Shown here piece by piece: positions 34,207 to 43,045 of a DNA stretch of 64,000 nt; the stretch's first letter is position 1, and each line of letters starts with the position of its first letter. Location of the stretch: the NCBI RefSeq assembly GCF_030145145.1, contig NZ_JAQYWD010000019.1, positions 45,245-109,244 of the forward strand, written 5' to 3'. Made by a program: the position numbers and the translations under genes. Under the pieces are notes generated by a model, which saw only the letters and a list, made by a program, of their open reading frames with translations, was not told the DNA's origin and ran no database searches. Source of the DNA: Desulfobacula sp. GTDB taxonomy: Bacteria; Desulfobacterota; Desulfobacteria; Desulfobacterales; Desulfobacteraceae.

Positions 34207-34989
34207 TTAAAATTTTCCAGTGCCCAATCCCATCTCGGTTGAAAAAGATTTTGCAGCACGGGTCAGTATGTTAATACAATTCGAAAGATGATCCTCCTGT
34301 TTGAATCTGATTTCAGGTATGGCAAGACTCAGGCCTGCGAGGATCTGCCCTTTAAAATCAAAAACAGGGGCACTCAATGACCCCAGACCCGGTGTTCTTT
34401 CCCCCAGGCTGATGGCATATCCCTGTTTTTTTATTTTGTTAAATTCTTTAAATAACTTGTCCTTGTCAATGATGGTCTTCTCTGTGAGGGGTTTGATCCG
34501 GGTGGTTTTAAAATAATTGTTTCTAAATTCCTCGGTGGAATAGGCCAGCAGGCATTTTGCAGACGCCCCGGCATAGAGGGGAGACTGGGTTCCGGCGGTC
34601 ATGCCGGCCTTCAATACTTTGTGGGATTCAATGGTATCGATACAGATACGAAGGTGCCCTTCGATGATGTTCAGGTGCACGGTTTCCAGGGATGCGGCAG
34701 CTACTTCTTCCATGAATCTTCGGCCAATGCGGGCAAGATTGTTTGAGCTGTTCAGGTTTTCAAGAAACTTGTAAAAGATGTTACCAATGAAATATTGTCG
34801 CGTTTTAACGTCCTGCCGAATAAATTCATAGGATTTGAGAACCTGCAGAATTCTCTGCACTGTTGCAGGACTGAACTTCAGCTCTGTGCTCAACTCCCGG
34901 ATGCCCCAGGACGGTTTGATGTCCTGGAACTTGAGCATGATTTCCAGTGCTTTTTCAATGGAGGTTAGTTTTTTTGTTTCCTGGATCAT
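34207..34989 (-). CDS. IclR family transcriptional regulator
   Basis: 260 residues: N-terminal winged helix (ELSTELKFSPATVQRILQVL, near residues 32-51) and a C-terminal effector domain (GMTAGTQSPLYAGASAKCLLA near 128, then ISLGERTPGLGSLSAPVFD near 192). IclR proteins respond to small organic acids or their CoA esters. Its stop is 16 bases before the dehydrogenase start, so both are one transcript. It likely controls the glutaryl-CoA module on both strands. Confidence 0.93.
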   Translation of the reverse strand: MIQETKKLTSIEKALEIMLKFQDIKPSWGIRELSTELKFSPATVQRILQVLKSYEFIRQDVKTRQYFIGNIFYKFLENLNSSNNLARIGRRFMEEVAAASLETVHLNIIEGHLRICIDTIESHKVLKAGMTAGTQSPLYAGASAKCLLAYSTEEFRNNYFKTTRIKPLTEKTIIDKDKLFKEFNKIKKQGYAISLGERTPGLGSLSAPVFDFKGQILAGLSLAIPEIRFKQEDHLSNCINILTRAAKSFSTEMGLGTGKF

Positions 34990-35333
34990 ATACCATTGCC
35001 TTAATTGTTCTATATATCAAAACATTGTTCCGTACTGTGGTTGTAGCATAAACTAAAATTTGATACACTTGTCAAGAAAAAAGTCAAAATATAGCTAAAA
35101 AATAGCTTGACAAAGAAGGGGAATTATTTAATCTTTAGCCGATATTAAAATGCGGTTTTGTTTTATGACATTATAGAACGGAAAGAGCCTTCCTGAGCTG
35201 ATTAGGTGTGGCGGACAAGTCAAATGAAAAAAGCGTTGTACAAAGAAGAAAATGAACAATTTTATATCCTGCAGAGAGCGTAAACAACAATGCTCTCTGC
35301 AGATACAAAATTTGGTATTCAAGGTGGTGAGGC
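34990..35333. other. Intergenic region upstream of IclR
   Basis: 344 bases, AT-rich, between the biotin carrier stop and the IclR start. Around 35045-35110 there are TTGACA-like and TTGATA boxes, but no clear palindromic operator. No gene recognised. Confidence 0.4.
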
Positions 35334-35549
35334 TTATTCAATGACCATAAGCACTTGTTTAGTGGCGACTTTGTCGTCTACTTTTACATTGACTTTTGAT
35401 ACCGTGCCGGCTGATGTTGTAATAATAGGAACTTCCATTTTCATTGCTTCAAGGATGATCAGTTCCTGTCCCTCAACAACAGCGTCGCCTTCTTTTACCT
35501 GCACCTTCCAGACGTTTCCGGGCATTGGGGCTAAGATTTCAGTACTCAT
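35334..35549 (-). CDS. gcdC: Biotin carrier protein (GcdC-like)
   Basis: 71 residues from ATG at 35549 with AAGGAG upstream; a longer frame to 35615 has no support. It is a bare biotinyl domain: PMPGNVWKV at the start and the biotinylated lysine Lys37 in EAMKMEV. It carries the carboxyl group between the carboxyltransferase (gcdA, divergent) and the membrane decarboxylase. The Pro/Ala-rich linker of many GcdC proteins is missing, so it is short. The sodium-pumping GcdB gene is not in this window. Confidence 0.88.
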   Translation of the reverse strand: MSTEILAPMPGNVWKVQVKEGDAVVEGQELIILEAMKMEVPIITTSAGTVSKVNVKVDDKVATKQVLMVIE

Positions 35550-35709
35550 TTTTTTCTCCTTAGTTCGTGTGATATTTTTTCTATCCTTGTCAGAAAAAAA
35601 CTTTTTCATAAACAAGATAATTGGGGTCTATACTTAAAGAAATGTTTAAAGTCAAGGGGGAGGTGTTCCAACAAGGCGGAATATCAGGTTCAAATTTTAC
35701 GATAAGCGA

Positions 35710-35738
35710 TTGACTCTCCCTTAAGGGGAGTATTGATT
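35710..35738 (+). promoter_or_regulatory. Candidate promoter/operator of gcdA
   Basis: TTGACT (35710-35715) followed by TATTGA/TTGATT at 35731-35738. The spacer contains an inverted repeat CTCCC-TTAA-GGGGAG, a possible IclR site. Weak -10, so tentative. Confidence 0.35.
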
Positions 35739-35772
35739 TGAAAATAATAATTAATTGCAGCAGGAGTACAGA

Positions 35773-37506
35773 ATGAGACAATATTTTGAAAAAATGACGG
35801 AATTTGGTGTAGAACTTAATAAAGGGCAATTGTTAAGTTCGGAAGAAAATGTGAAAAATGTCCGGGAAGTGGAAGCCGGGATCGATGCTGAAATCGAGAA
35901 AGTGAAAAATGCCGGGCTGCCCACTGAAAAAATTAATGCAAGGGGTGTAATGACAGTCTGGCAACGGCTTGAATACTTGGTAGATCCAGGTACGTGGACC
36001 CCTCTTCATACGATTTTCAACCCTGAAAATAATGTTGAAGGCACCACCAATGTCATTGACGGCCTGGCAAAAATATCCGGCAAATGGTGTGTTGTGGCTG
36101 GATTTGATAATAAAGTCATGGCCGGTGCCTGGCTTCCGGGTCAGCCTGAAAATATTTTAAGGGTCACTGATCTTTCAAAACGATTGAATATTCCCCTGGT
36201 CTGGTTGGTAAACTGTAGCGGTGTAAAGTTGACTGAGCAGGAAAAATTTTATGCCAACAGAAGGGGAAGCGGTACTACCTTTTACCGTCATGCAGAACTT
36301 GAGCAGGAAGGAATCCCCATCCTGGCCGGTATTTATGGTACGAACCCGGCCGGTGGCGGATACCAGGGCGTCAGCCCCACCATTCTGTTTGCTCATAAGG
36401 ATTGCAATATGGCCGTGGGGGGTGGTGGGATCTTAAGCGGCATGTCTCCCAAAGGTTTTTTTGACCTGGAAGGTGCGGAGCAGCTGATTTCTTCAGCACA
36501 GCAATTCACGGAAAAACCGCCGGGGTCCGTCGAGGTTCATCATGACGTAACTGGGTTTTTCAGGTATGTGTATGAAGAAGAAAAAGGGGTTCTTGACGGG
36601 ATCAAAGAGTATATGAAAGATATGCCGGCTTACAACCCTAAATTTTTCAGGGTGGCGGAACCCAAAGCGCCCAGGTTCCCCATAGAAGATCTCTACCGTC
36701 TCATTCCCCATAACCAGAAGCAGATTTATAATCTTAGAGAAATCATTGCCCGCTTGGTTGATGGCAGTGAACACATGGAATATAAAGCGGAATATGGGCC
36801 GGAAATTTATACCGGGCTTGTGAAAATGGATGGATTCCTTGTGGGCATGATCGGTAACAATCAGGGCTGGCTGGGAGAAGATTATCCTGAGTATGCGGAT
36901 TACGGCGGCATCGGGGGCAAGCTCTATCGCCAGGGCCTGATCAAAATGAACGAATTTATTACGTTTTGCGGCCGTGACAGAATCCCTGTGATCTGGTTCC
37001 AGGATACTTCCGGTATTGACGTAGGAGATATCGCTGAAAAAGCAGAGCTCCTGGGTCTTGGACAGTCCTTGATCTACTCAATCCAGCAGACCGACGTGCC
37101 CATGACCTTGATTACCTTGAGAAAAGGCACTGCAGCAGCCCATTATGTCATGGGGGGGCCCACAGCCAACCGCCATAATGCCTTTACCTTAGGGATAGCG
37201 ACAACTGAAATTTATGTTATGCACGGTGAAACAGCAGCCGCCGCAAGTTATTCCAGAAGACTTGTGAAAGAGAAAGCCGCAGGCCGTCCCCTGGAGCCCA
37301 TTATCGATAAAATGAATCAACAGGCCAAAGAATACTATGATAACTCAAGACCGGCCTATTGTGCAAAACATGGTATGGTGGATGAAGTGGTGAAAATGAG
37401 TGCGTTGCGTGATTATCTGAAAGCCTTTGCCGGGGCTTGTTATCAGAATCCAAAATCCATTTGTCCCCAGCATCATATGATTACCCCCAGAGTTATCAGA
37501 GGATAA
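35773..37506 (+). CDS. gcdA: Glutaconyl-CoA decarboxylase, alpha (carboxyltransferase) subunit
   Basis: 577 residues from ATG at 35773 (AGGAG upstream), the length of GcdA, which fuses both carboxyltransferase halves. Matches to the Acidaminococcus enzyme that I recall include NCSGVKLTEQEKFYANRRG (near 140), GIYGTNPAGGGYQG (near 192), GIGGKLYRQGLIKMNEF (near 380) and KGTAAAHYVMGGP (near 452). It moves the carboxyl group of glutaconyl-CoA to biotin, giving crotonyl-CoA. With GcdB it would pump sodium ions. It is followed 33 bases later by the crotonase. Methylmalonyl-CoA carboxyltransferase subunits are more distant alternatives. Confidence 0.93.
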   Translation: MRQYFEKMTEFGVELNKGQLLSSEENVKNVREVEAGIDAEIEKVKNAGLPTEKINARGVMTVWQRLEYLVDPGTWTPLHTIFNPENNVEGTTNVIDGLAKISGKWCVVAGFDNKVMAGAWLPGQPENILRVTDLSKRLNIPLVWLVNCSGVKLTEQEKFYANRRGSGTTFYRHAELEQEGIPILAGIYGTNPAGGGYQGVSPTILFAHKDCNMAVGGGGILSGMSPKGFFDLEGAEQLISSAQQFTEKPPGSVEVHHDVTGFFRYVYEEEKGVLDGIKEYMKDMPAYNPKFFRVAEPKAPRFPIEDLYRLIPHNQKQIYNLREIIARLVDGSEHMEYKAEYGPEIYTGLVKMDGFLVGMIGNNQGWLGEDYPEYADYGGIGGKLYRQGLIKMNEFITFCGRDRIPVIWFQDTSGIDVGDIAEKAELLGLGQSLIYSIQQTDVPMTLITLRKGTAAAHYVMGGPTANRHNAFTLGIATTEIYVMHGETAAAASYSRRLVKEKAAGRPLEPIIDKMNQQAKEYYDNSRPAYCAKHGMVDEVVKMSALRDYLKAFAGACYQNPKSICPQHHMITPRVIRG

Positions 37507-37539
37507 AATCAAACTCAATACTTTAGTTAGGAGGTCGAT

Positions 37540-38310
37540 ATGGCAGACCCTAAATTTTTAAAAATTGAAAAAGATGATCAGGTTGTCAGGATTATCCTGG
37601 ATAGACCCAAACACAATGTCCTGGACATTCCCATGATGAGTGAACTCAATGCAGCGCTGGAAACCATTGCTGCCGATGATGCGCTCAAATGCGTCGTGAT
37701 CACGGGTGAAGGAAGAAGTTTTTGCGCAGGCGTTGAAGTGGGTGACCATAAACCGGATAATGTGGATAGTATGGTTTCCACATTCAACCGAATTTTTGAA
37801 CTGATCAACATGATCGATATCCCCATTATTGCGGCGGTAAATGGCGCATGTCTGGGCGGCGGTATGGAACTGGCCATTGCCTGTGATATCGTTATCGCCT
37901 CGGAAAAAGCCGTCTTTGGACAACCGGAAATTAAACTGGGATTTTTCCCGCCTTATGCTGCTTTAAGGCTTCCCGAGCTTGTGGGGGTTGCCAAGGCCAT
38001 TGAAATTGTTACCACGGGTCAGAATTACACGGCCCAGCAATCCAAAGATCTTGGATTTGTAACCCAGGTGGCTTCAGTGGAAGGCTTCCAGGAGGCGATT
38101 GACAATACTGTTAAACAGATCGTTATGGCAAGCCCCTTGATTATCCGGCTCAATAAACGGGCGGTAAAACGACATATCGGAACCAGTTTTTCCCAGGGCG
38201 TGGATCTGGTCAGTAATTATTTTCTTAAAACCTTGATGAAAACAGAAGATACCCTTGAAGGTATCGCCTCTTTCGAGGAAAGAAGAAAAGCGACCTGGAA
38301 AAATAAATAA
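37540..38310 (+). CDS. Enoyl-CoA hydratase/isomerase family protein
   Basis: 256 residues. Crotonase fold with the oxyanion loop NGACLGGGMELAIACD and both catalytic glutamates, Glu110 and Glu130 (FGQPEIKLG). The usual PGAGG after Glu130 is replaced by GFFPPYAALRLP. From memory this and the FCAGVEVGDHKPDNVD stretch resemble cyclohexa-1,5-diene-carbonyl-CoA hydratases of the benzoyl-CoA pathway, but I cannot align them here. Crotonyl-CoA hydratase, the next step after gcdA, is the other natural reading. GGAGG is upstream of the ATG. A strong terminator follows. Confidence 0.85.
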   Translation: MADPKFLKIEKDDQVVRIILDRPKHNVLDIPMMSELNAALETIAADDALKCVVITGEGRSFCAGVEVGDHKPDNVDSMVSTFNRIFELINMIDIPIIAAVNGACLGGGMELAIACDIVIASEKAVFGQPEIKLGFFPPYAALRLPELVGVAKAIEIVTTGQNYTAQQSKDLGFVTQVASVEGFQEAIDNTVKQIVMASPLIIRLNKRAVKRHIGTSFSQGVDLVSNYFLKTLMKTEDTLEGIASFEERRKATWKNK

Positions 38311-38326
38311 AAAAATCACTCCGATT

Positions 38327-38369
38327 CCCCGGGGCAAGGGTTAATCAGCCTCCTTGCCCTGGGGTTTTT
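38327..38369 (+). terminator. Rho-independent terminator after the gcd operon
   Basis: CCCCGGGGCAAGG (38327-38339) pairs with CCTTGCCCTGGGG (38352-38364) over 13 positions with one G-T, followed by TTTTT. Insertion copy B begins 13 bases after it. Confidence 0.9.
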
Positions 38370-38382
38370 CTCCTCTCATTAA

Positions 38383-38525
38383 CTCAACTTTCGGAGTTAG
38401 CCATTTTTACATGGGGTCAGGCTTTCTTTATGGCATTTTTTACCCTTCTGGATATGAAATAGTGATAAAAAGTACAATAAAAAAAGCCTGACCCCGTCGA
38501 TTAAAGCTAAAGTTCGAAAGTTGAG
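38383..38525 (+). mobile_element. MITE-like element, copy B (143 bp, 7-bp target duplication)
   Basis: Ends CTCAACTTTCGG and CGAAAGTTGAG, flanked by TCATTAA on both sides (38376-38382 and 38526-38532). It contains GGGGTCAGGC and GCCTGACCCC in inverted orientation, so most of the element can fold back on itself. Length is identical to copy A. No coding capacity. Confidence 0.92.
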
Positions 38526-38552
38526 TCATTAAAAAGTTCTAAAGGAGCGGTC

Positions 38553-39116
38553 ATGGCAGAAAAACCGGCGTTATTGATCATTGATATGGTCGAAGACTAT
38601 TTTGTGGAAGAAAATCATTATCCCATCACCCCTCTGGCCAGAAAGATTATTCCCCCGATCAATATCCTGATAAAGGCGTTTCGGCAAAAAGGTTTTCCCG
38701 TTATTTTTTCCACCGATGCCTTTAATGAAACCGATTTTATCTTTAAAGGCAAAATGCACCCCCATGCCATCAAGGGGTCCAAAGGAGCCGAAGTCGTTGC
38801 TGATCTTGACATGGCACCGGAAGATCTCTGGCTTCCCAAACCCAGATTCTCAGCCTTTTTTGATACGGGTCTTGAAACGATTCTCAGAGATCAGCAGGTT
38901 ACATTATGTGCCGTTGCCGGGATTGCCACTAATTTCTGTGTTTTGACCACTGTCATGGATGCCCTGTGTCATGATTTCAAGGCTGTTATTTTAGAGGACT
39001 GTTCGGCCGCTTTTTCCGAACAGATGCATGCCCAATGTCTGGACACCTATAGAAAAAATCCCTTGTATCCCCTGTTCCGGGTCATGACGTCCGATGCATT
39101 TATATCGGAAGTCTAG
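38553..39116 (+). CDS. Cysteine hydrolase, isochorismatase family
   Basis: 187 residues. The catalytic triad is visible: Asp11 (IIDMVEDY), Lys96 (LPKPRFSAFF) and Cys129 (IATNFCVL), with the cis-peptide VAGIATNFC loop. Relatives hydrolyse nicotinamide, N-carbamoyl compounds or isochorismate. AAGGAG precedes the ATG. The gene stands between mobile copy B and the TSUP permease gene. The substrate is unknown. Confidence 0.88.
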   Translation: MAEKPALLIIDMVEDYFVEENHYPITPLARKIIPPINILIKAFRQKGFPVIFSTDAFNETDFIFKGKMHPHAIKGSKGAEVVADLDMAPEDLWLPKPRFSAFFDTGLETILRDQQVTLCAVAGIATNFCVLTTVMDALCHDFKAVILEDCSAAFSEQMHAQCLDTYRKNPLYPLFRVMTSDAFISEV

Positions 39117-39195
39117 ATTAACGTGTTTCAAATCGAACAACGGTATTGAGGGTGCGCAAGATCAATTTGATACAACTTAAAGGTTGATCTGAGCC

Positions 39196-39963
39196 ATGGT
39201 GCCGGACCTGACAATTCAAACGTATCTCCTTTTGTTTCTAACCGGGCTTTGTTCCGGTTTTGTGGATTCCATTGCCGGTGGCGGTGGGTTGATTGCCCTG
39301 CCCATATTGTTTTCCGTGGGGCTGCCACCGGAGATCGCCCTGGGCACCAACAAACTCCAGGGCAGTTTCGGTACACTCGCGGCCTCGTATAATTACATTA
39401 AAAAAGGGGTTGTGAAATTCGATGAAAGCCTCATCGGTATCCTGTTCACCCTCATTGGGGCCATGCTCGGTGCTTTGACGATCCAGTGGATGGCAGCCGG
39501 CGTTATTGCAGAACTGGTTCCTGTTCTTTTGTTCCTGGTTTTTATCTATACCCTTTTTTCAAAAAACTTGGGATATGGGTTCGGCCACCCCAGGATGCCC
39601 CGCCATCTATTTTATGTCGTGTTCGGCCTCGGTCTTGGCTTTTATGACGGGTTCTTTGGTCCGGGTACCGGATCATTTTGGACAGCTGCGTTGTTGATCC
39701 TTCTGGGATTGAACATGAAAAAGGCTTCGGGTATTACAAGAATTATGAATTTCACCAGCAACATCGTGGCATTGACGGTATTTATCATCGGCGGCAATGT
39801 CCTCTATTCTGCGGGTTTCTGCATGGCGGTCGGTCAGGTCATCGGTGCCCGGGCCGGCTCAAGTCTTGCTATAAAAAAAGGGGTTGGATTCATCCGCCCC
39901 ATTTTTTTGACAGTGGTCTTCCTGACCATTGTAAGGCTGGTATATCTTACCTATTTCCGGTGA
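39196..39963 (+). CDS. TSUP/TauE-SafE family permease
   Basis: 255 residues, about eight membrane segments in two repeats. The signature GFVDSIAGGGGLIALP (near 16) and the second-half counterpart GFYDGFFGPGTGSFW (near 145) are typical of sulfite/organosulfonate exporters. It may export a sulfur-containing or organic anion. It starts 79 bases after the hydrolase stop and could be part of that transcript. Confidence 0.9.
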   Translation: MVPDLTIQTYLLLFLTGLCSGFVDSIAGGGGLIALPILFSVGLPPEIALGTNKLQGSFGTLAASYNYIKKGVVKFDESLIGILFTLIGAMLGALTIQWMAAGVIAELVPVLLFLVFIYTLFSKNLGYGFGHPRMPRHLFYVVFGLGLGFYDGFFGPGTGSFWTAALLILLGLNMKKASGITRIMNFTSNIVALTVFIIGGNVLYSAGFCMAVGQVIGARAGSSLAIKKGVGFIRPIFLTVVFLTIVRLVYLTYFR

Positions 39964-40062
39964 CTTCTATAAGAAAAAAAATGCCGGCTAAATGGTTTTT
40001 CGGCTTTGCCGGTTAGAAAAACTTCAACAGCAAACACCTTAAGTCGAATGGGGACTGCGGTG

Positions 40063-41412
40063 TCATTTGCCTTGACCGGACGGTGACGATTTTTTCAACC
40101 AGAAAAAATATAGGATCAATAATACAAAGAGCCAGACAATAAAGGTAATGGGAAACCAGGAAAAGGTGTCCATAAAAACGGTATTTTCCAAATTTCCTGA
40201 ATCAATGCCCTGTTTTTTCATTTTTAAAAGAAGGGCATAAAGAATGCCTAAGACACCATAGGAAATATTGTAGGCCAGGCCTTTAAAACTAAGGACCGTG
40301 GCTCTCTGGTCTGAAGCGGTGATCCGGTTGATATAGAAGCTGACAAAAAACCCTGTGAAATGCATGGCGCTAAAAGTGATCAAGGCCGGTATTAATCCGG
40401 CATAGGGCCAGAAAAAACTCATGGTGCCAAGACCCGTGACGGTTAAAAAAGCGGTGATCCAGAGGGCAGCGGATGGGGAGCGGGTTTCTGCTATTTTTTT
40501 TGCTATTTTGGGAATCACAAGTCCCAGCATGGCCACAAAAGACCCAATGATACCGAACGTGGATTCCGGCAGTTCAATCATCCTGTAGTACTGGCTGGAA
40601 AGGGTAATGACCATCCGGATGAGGCCGTCAAACAGCATTCCAAAAAGAATAACCGACAAGGCAAAGGGGGTTTTGAAAATCCAGACAGCCGCCTTGATGG
40701 TTAAGCCAAAAGCCTGCCGGGCCTGTTTTGTTTCAAGATCGGATGGAGATCCAGTCTCCGGATCTTTCATTTTTAACGTGGTGATACAGGTAAATATGGC
40801 CAGGATAAATGTCAAGTATAAGGGGAACCGCATGGTGGTTTCCTGGGAAAGGGTTATGGTGACACCGAAAAACCGGCCCAGAGTTTCAAGCAGATGCGGG
40901 TCGTAAACCGCGGCCCCGATGCTCATGGCAACAATAAACCCCAGGGACTGGAATCGCATTAAGACTTCCAGTACCCGGCCCCATTGATCAGATTTGCCTT
41001 CTGCTGTAAGGGAATCATAGGCAATGGCCTCATCTGCTCCGCTGGCAGCCGCTTCTGCCAGGCCGCTTAAAACACGATTGACCAGGAAAACAAAGAAAAT
41101 AACACTGGGTTCGGTTTTGGGGACAAAACTGATGATGCCGACTTCAACGCACATGGTGAGCGAGGCAAAGACCAGCAAGCGCTTTCTTCCGATAATGTCC
41201 GCCAGGGCCCCCGAGGGGACTTCGGCAAAGACTATGGTGGCTGCCCATACGGCATTGAGGATGGAAAACTGGGCCACGGTAAGGCCGAAATCAAGGAAGA
41301 GGATGGTGAACACCGGATAGTAGAACCGTGAATTGAAAAGTACTTTAAACGCTATAAACAACCGGATGTTGGGAATGGAAAAAGGGGTGGGCGTATTTGA
41401 TGCTGTATTCAA
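40063..41412 (-). CDS. Major facilitator superfamily transporter
   Basis: 449 residues, about 12 membrane segments, with the MFS loop motif GALADIIGRKRLLV (near 77) after the second segment. The start is TTG at 41412 (AAAGG about 9 bases upstream). A cytoplasmic loop of charged residues follows the sixth segment. It directly follows the metal permease in the same direction, 30 bases after its stop, so it may be a co-transcribed efflux protein. The substrate is unknown. Confidence 0.88.
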   Translation of the reverse strand: MNTASNTPTPFSIPNIRLFIAFKVLFNSRFYYPVFTILFLDFGLTVAQFSILNAVWAATIVFAEVPSGALADIIGRKRLLVFASLTMCVEVGIISFVPKTEPSVIFFVFLVNRVLSGLAEAAASGADEAIAYDSLTAEGKSDQWGRVLEVLMRFQSLGFIVAMSIGAAVYDPHLLETLGRFFGVTITLSQETTMRFPLYLTFILAIFTCITTLKMKDPETGSPSDLETKQARQAFGLTIKAAVWIFKTPFALSVILFGMLFDGLIRMVITLSSQYYRMIELPESTFGIIGSFVAMLGLVIPKIAKKIAETRSPSAALWITAFLTVTGLGTMSFFWPYAGLIPALITFSAMHFTGFFVSFYINRITASDQRATVLSFKGLAYNISYGVLGILYALLLKMKKQGIDSGNLENTVFMDTFSWFPITFIVWLFVLLILYFFWLKKSSPSGQGK

Positions 41413-41442
41413 TTTGAGTTACCTTTCCATTGTTATGGTGAT

Positions 41443-42522
41443 CTAGTGGGAATGGGCCGGTTTTCCGGCCTGATTCATATGGGACACCCGATTGTAAACA
41501 ATGAGTGTGGTAAGGATCACAGCCGAAATCAGCTGGACAGCATAGGGAATGATTTCCGACGCCTGACCGACGACGACACTTGCCTGTACACCGGATATGG
41601 CATATATCCAGTCCACAAAAAATCCCATGGCAAGGGAACAGAGGCAAATCATGGACAGATAGATGACAAGTGCCCGGGTATTGAATATGTTTTTGACAAT
41701 GGCTATGGTGGCGGCATTGGTTGCAGGACCGGCCAGTAAAAAGACCAGTGCCGCACCAGGATTCAGGCCCTTGAGGATCAAGGCGGCTGCAATGGGTGTG
41801 GAGGAGGTGGCACACACATACATGGGAATCCCGGCCACCAGCATCATCAACATGGATAAAAACTGGTGATTATTGGCCCAGACCGTCAGGTCATCCGGGA
41901 AAAAAAAAGTGATGCCACCGGCAATAAAAATGCCGATGATAAATGGTTTGGCAATATCGGTCAACAATTCTCCATAGGCATATTTGAGACCCTTTATCAG
42001 CCGTTCTGGAAGTGTTTCGGTTTTTTGGGGTGCAACTGCACATATGTTGGTTGCGCATCCTCAGCCACCAGGAACCTTGGGGTCATATGTTTTGTCGGGT
42101 GTATCATCGGTTCCCAGATAGTTTTGGACAATCCCGGTGGAAATAGCGGTAATAAATCCGGCAACCGGTCGGATGACCGTCATGATCGGGTCCAGCATGG
42201 CCCAGGAGATGGCAATGGAGTCCACACCGGACTCGGGAGTCGCGATCATAAAGGAAAGGGCGGCCCCGTTATTGGCTCCCTGCTTTTTAAGGCCTGCGGC
42301 AACCGGGACAACCCCACAGGAGCATAAGGGGATGGGAACCCCAAAAAGGGCAGACAATATAACAGGTTTGACTTTGCCGGTTCCCAGATATTTTTTTATT
42401 TTATCTGCCTTAAAAAAGACATAGAGAATGCCGGCGATAAAAAAACCAAACAACATATAGATGGCAACATCCAAGTAAATATGCCAGGACTCCACGAGTA
42501 TCTCATATAGTATGTCCATCAT
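41443..42522 (-). CDS. SO_0444/DUF318-type permease with in-frame UGA, candidate selenoprotein
   Basis: Read through the TGA at 42061-42063, one frame runs from ATG at 42522 to 41443: 359 residues with position 154 as UGA. The first part holds PIPLCSCGVVPVAAGLKKQG and ATPESGVDS; the second MYVCATSSTPIAAALI and GPATNAA, both typical halves of one permease family (predicted Cu/Zn or arsenical efflux). The frame stays open with no other stop, and between UGA and the second half lie 31 codons of normal linker, including Cys two residues after the UGA and another at position 160. A stem GTGC-AGTT-GCAC lies 22-34 bases after the UGA, a possible SECIS. Alternatives are a nonsense mutation or translation of two proteins (a TTG at 41967 could restart). 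The permease family is secure; selenocysteine is a hypothesis. Confidence 0.72.
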
Positions 42523-42549
42523 CCAGGGATCCTTAATTTTAATGGGTTA

Positions 42550-42691
42550 TTCAACTTTCGGCGGTGGCCATTTCTATATGGGGTCAGGCGTTCCTTATGG
42601 TATTTCTTACCCGCCTGGTTATGAAACAGTGATAAACAGCACCACAAAAAAAGCCGACCCCGTCGATTAAAGCTAACGTCCAAAAGTTGAG
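42550..42691 (+). mobile_element. MITE-like element, copy C (142 bp, 7-bp target duplication)
   Basis: Ends TTCAACTTTCGG (first base changed) and AAAAGTTGAG, flanked by TGGGTTA at 42543-42549 and 42692-42698. More diverged than copies A and B. It overlaps the 3' end of the ArsR-family gene, whose last codons and stop lie inside it. Confidence 0.88.
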
Positions 42692-43032
42692 TGGGTTACA
42701 TGGTTAAGACTCATATTGATCAACGACGCAACATGGTCATCATCAAGAGAGTAGTAAATGACTTTGCCTTGTCTGCGGGTTTTTACAATTTTTAATGTTC
42801 TCAATATCCGCAGTTGGTGAGAGATGGCCGAATCTGTCTGGTTACAAATAACGGCAATGTCACAGACGCAGTGTTCCTGGGTTAAGAGGGCCAGAACAAT
42901 TTTCAGCCGGGACGGATCGCTTAACGCTTTAAAGATATCCGCCATCTGTTCAATTGCTTTAGGCTGGGGAATCTTTTCCATTGTTTCTTTTACCGTTGCT
43001 TGGTTAATACATTTTTCAGCACATATATCCAT
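42673..43032 (-). CDS. ArsR/SmtB family metal-responsive repressor (CadC-like)
   Basis: About 120 residues. Metal sites of three kinds are present: an N-terminal CAEKC pair and alpha-3 CVC in QEHCVCDIA, as in CadC, and an alpha-5 set (DDDHVASLINMSLNHVTH) with Asp, His and His as in Zn-sensing SmtB/CzrA. The winged helix includes the recognition helix TDSAISHQLRIL. ATG at 43032 (AGG upstream) is preferred because a start at 43047 would fall inside the operator. It presumably releases DNA when Cd, Pb or Zn binds and so induces the permease next door. The final five residues come from mobile copy C. Confidence 0.88.
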   Translation of the reverse strand: MDICAEKCINQATVKETMEKIPQPKAIEQMADIFKALSDPSRLKIVLALLTQEHCVCDIAVICNQTDSAISHQLRILRTLKIVKTRRQGKVIYYSLDDDHVASLINMSLNHVTHSTFGR

Positions 43033-43045
43033 TATACACCTATTC

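Noticed and set aside
41443..42063. Frameshifted pseudogene explanation for the permease
   Set aside because: The two halves are in the same frame (96 bases from the TGA to the first downstream start), so no frameshift is needed; only the UGA interrupts it.
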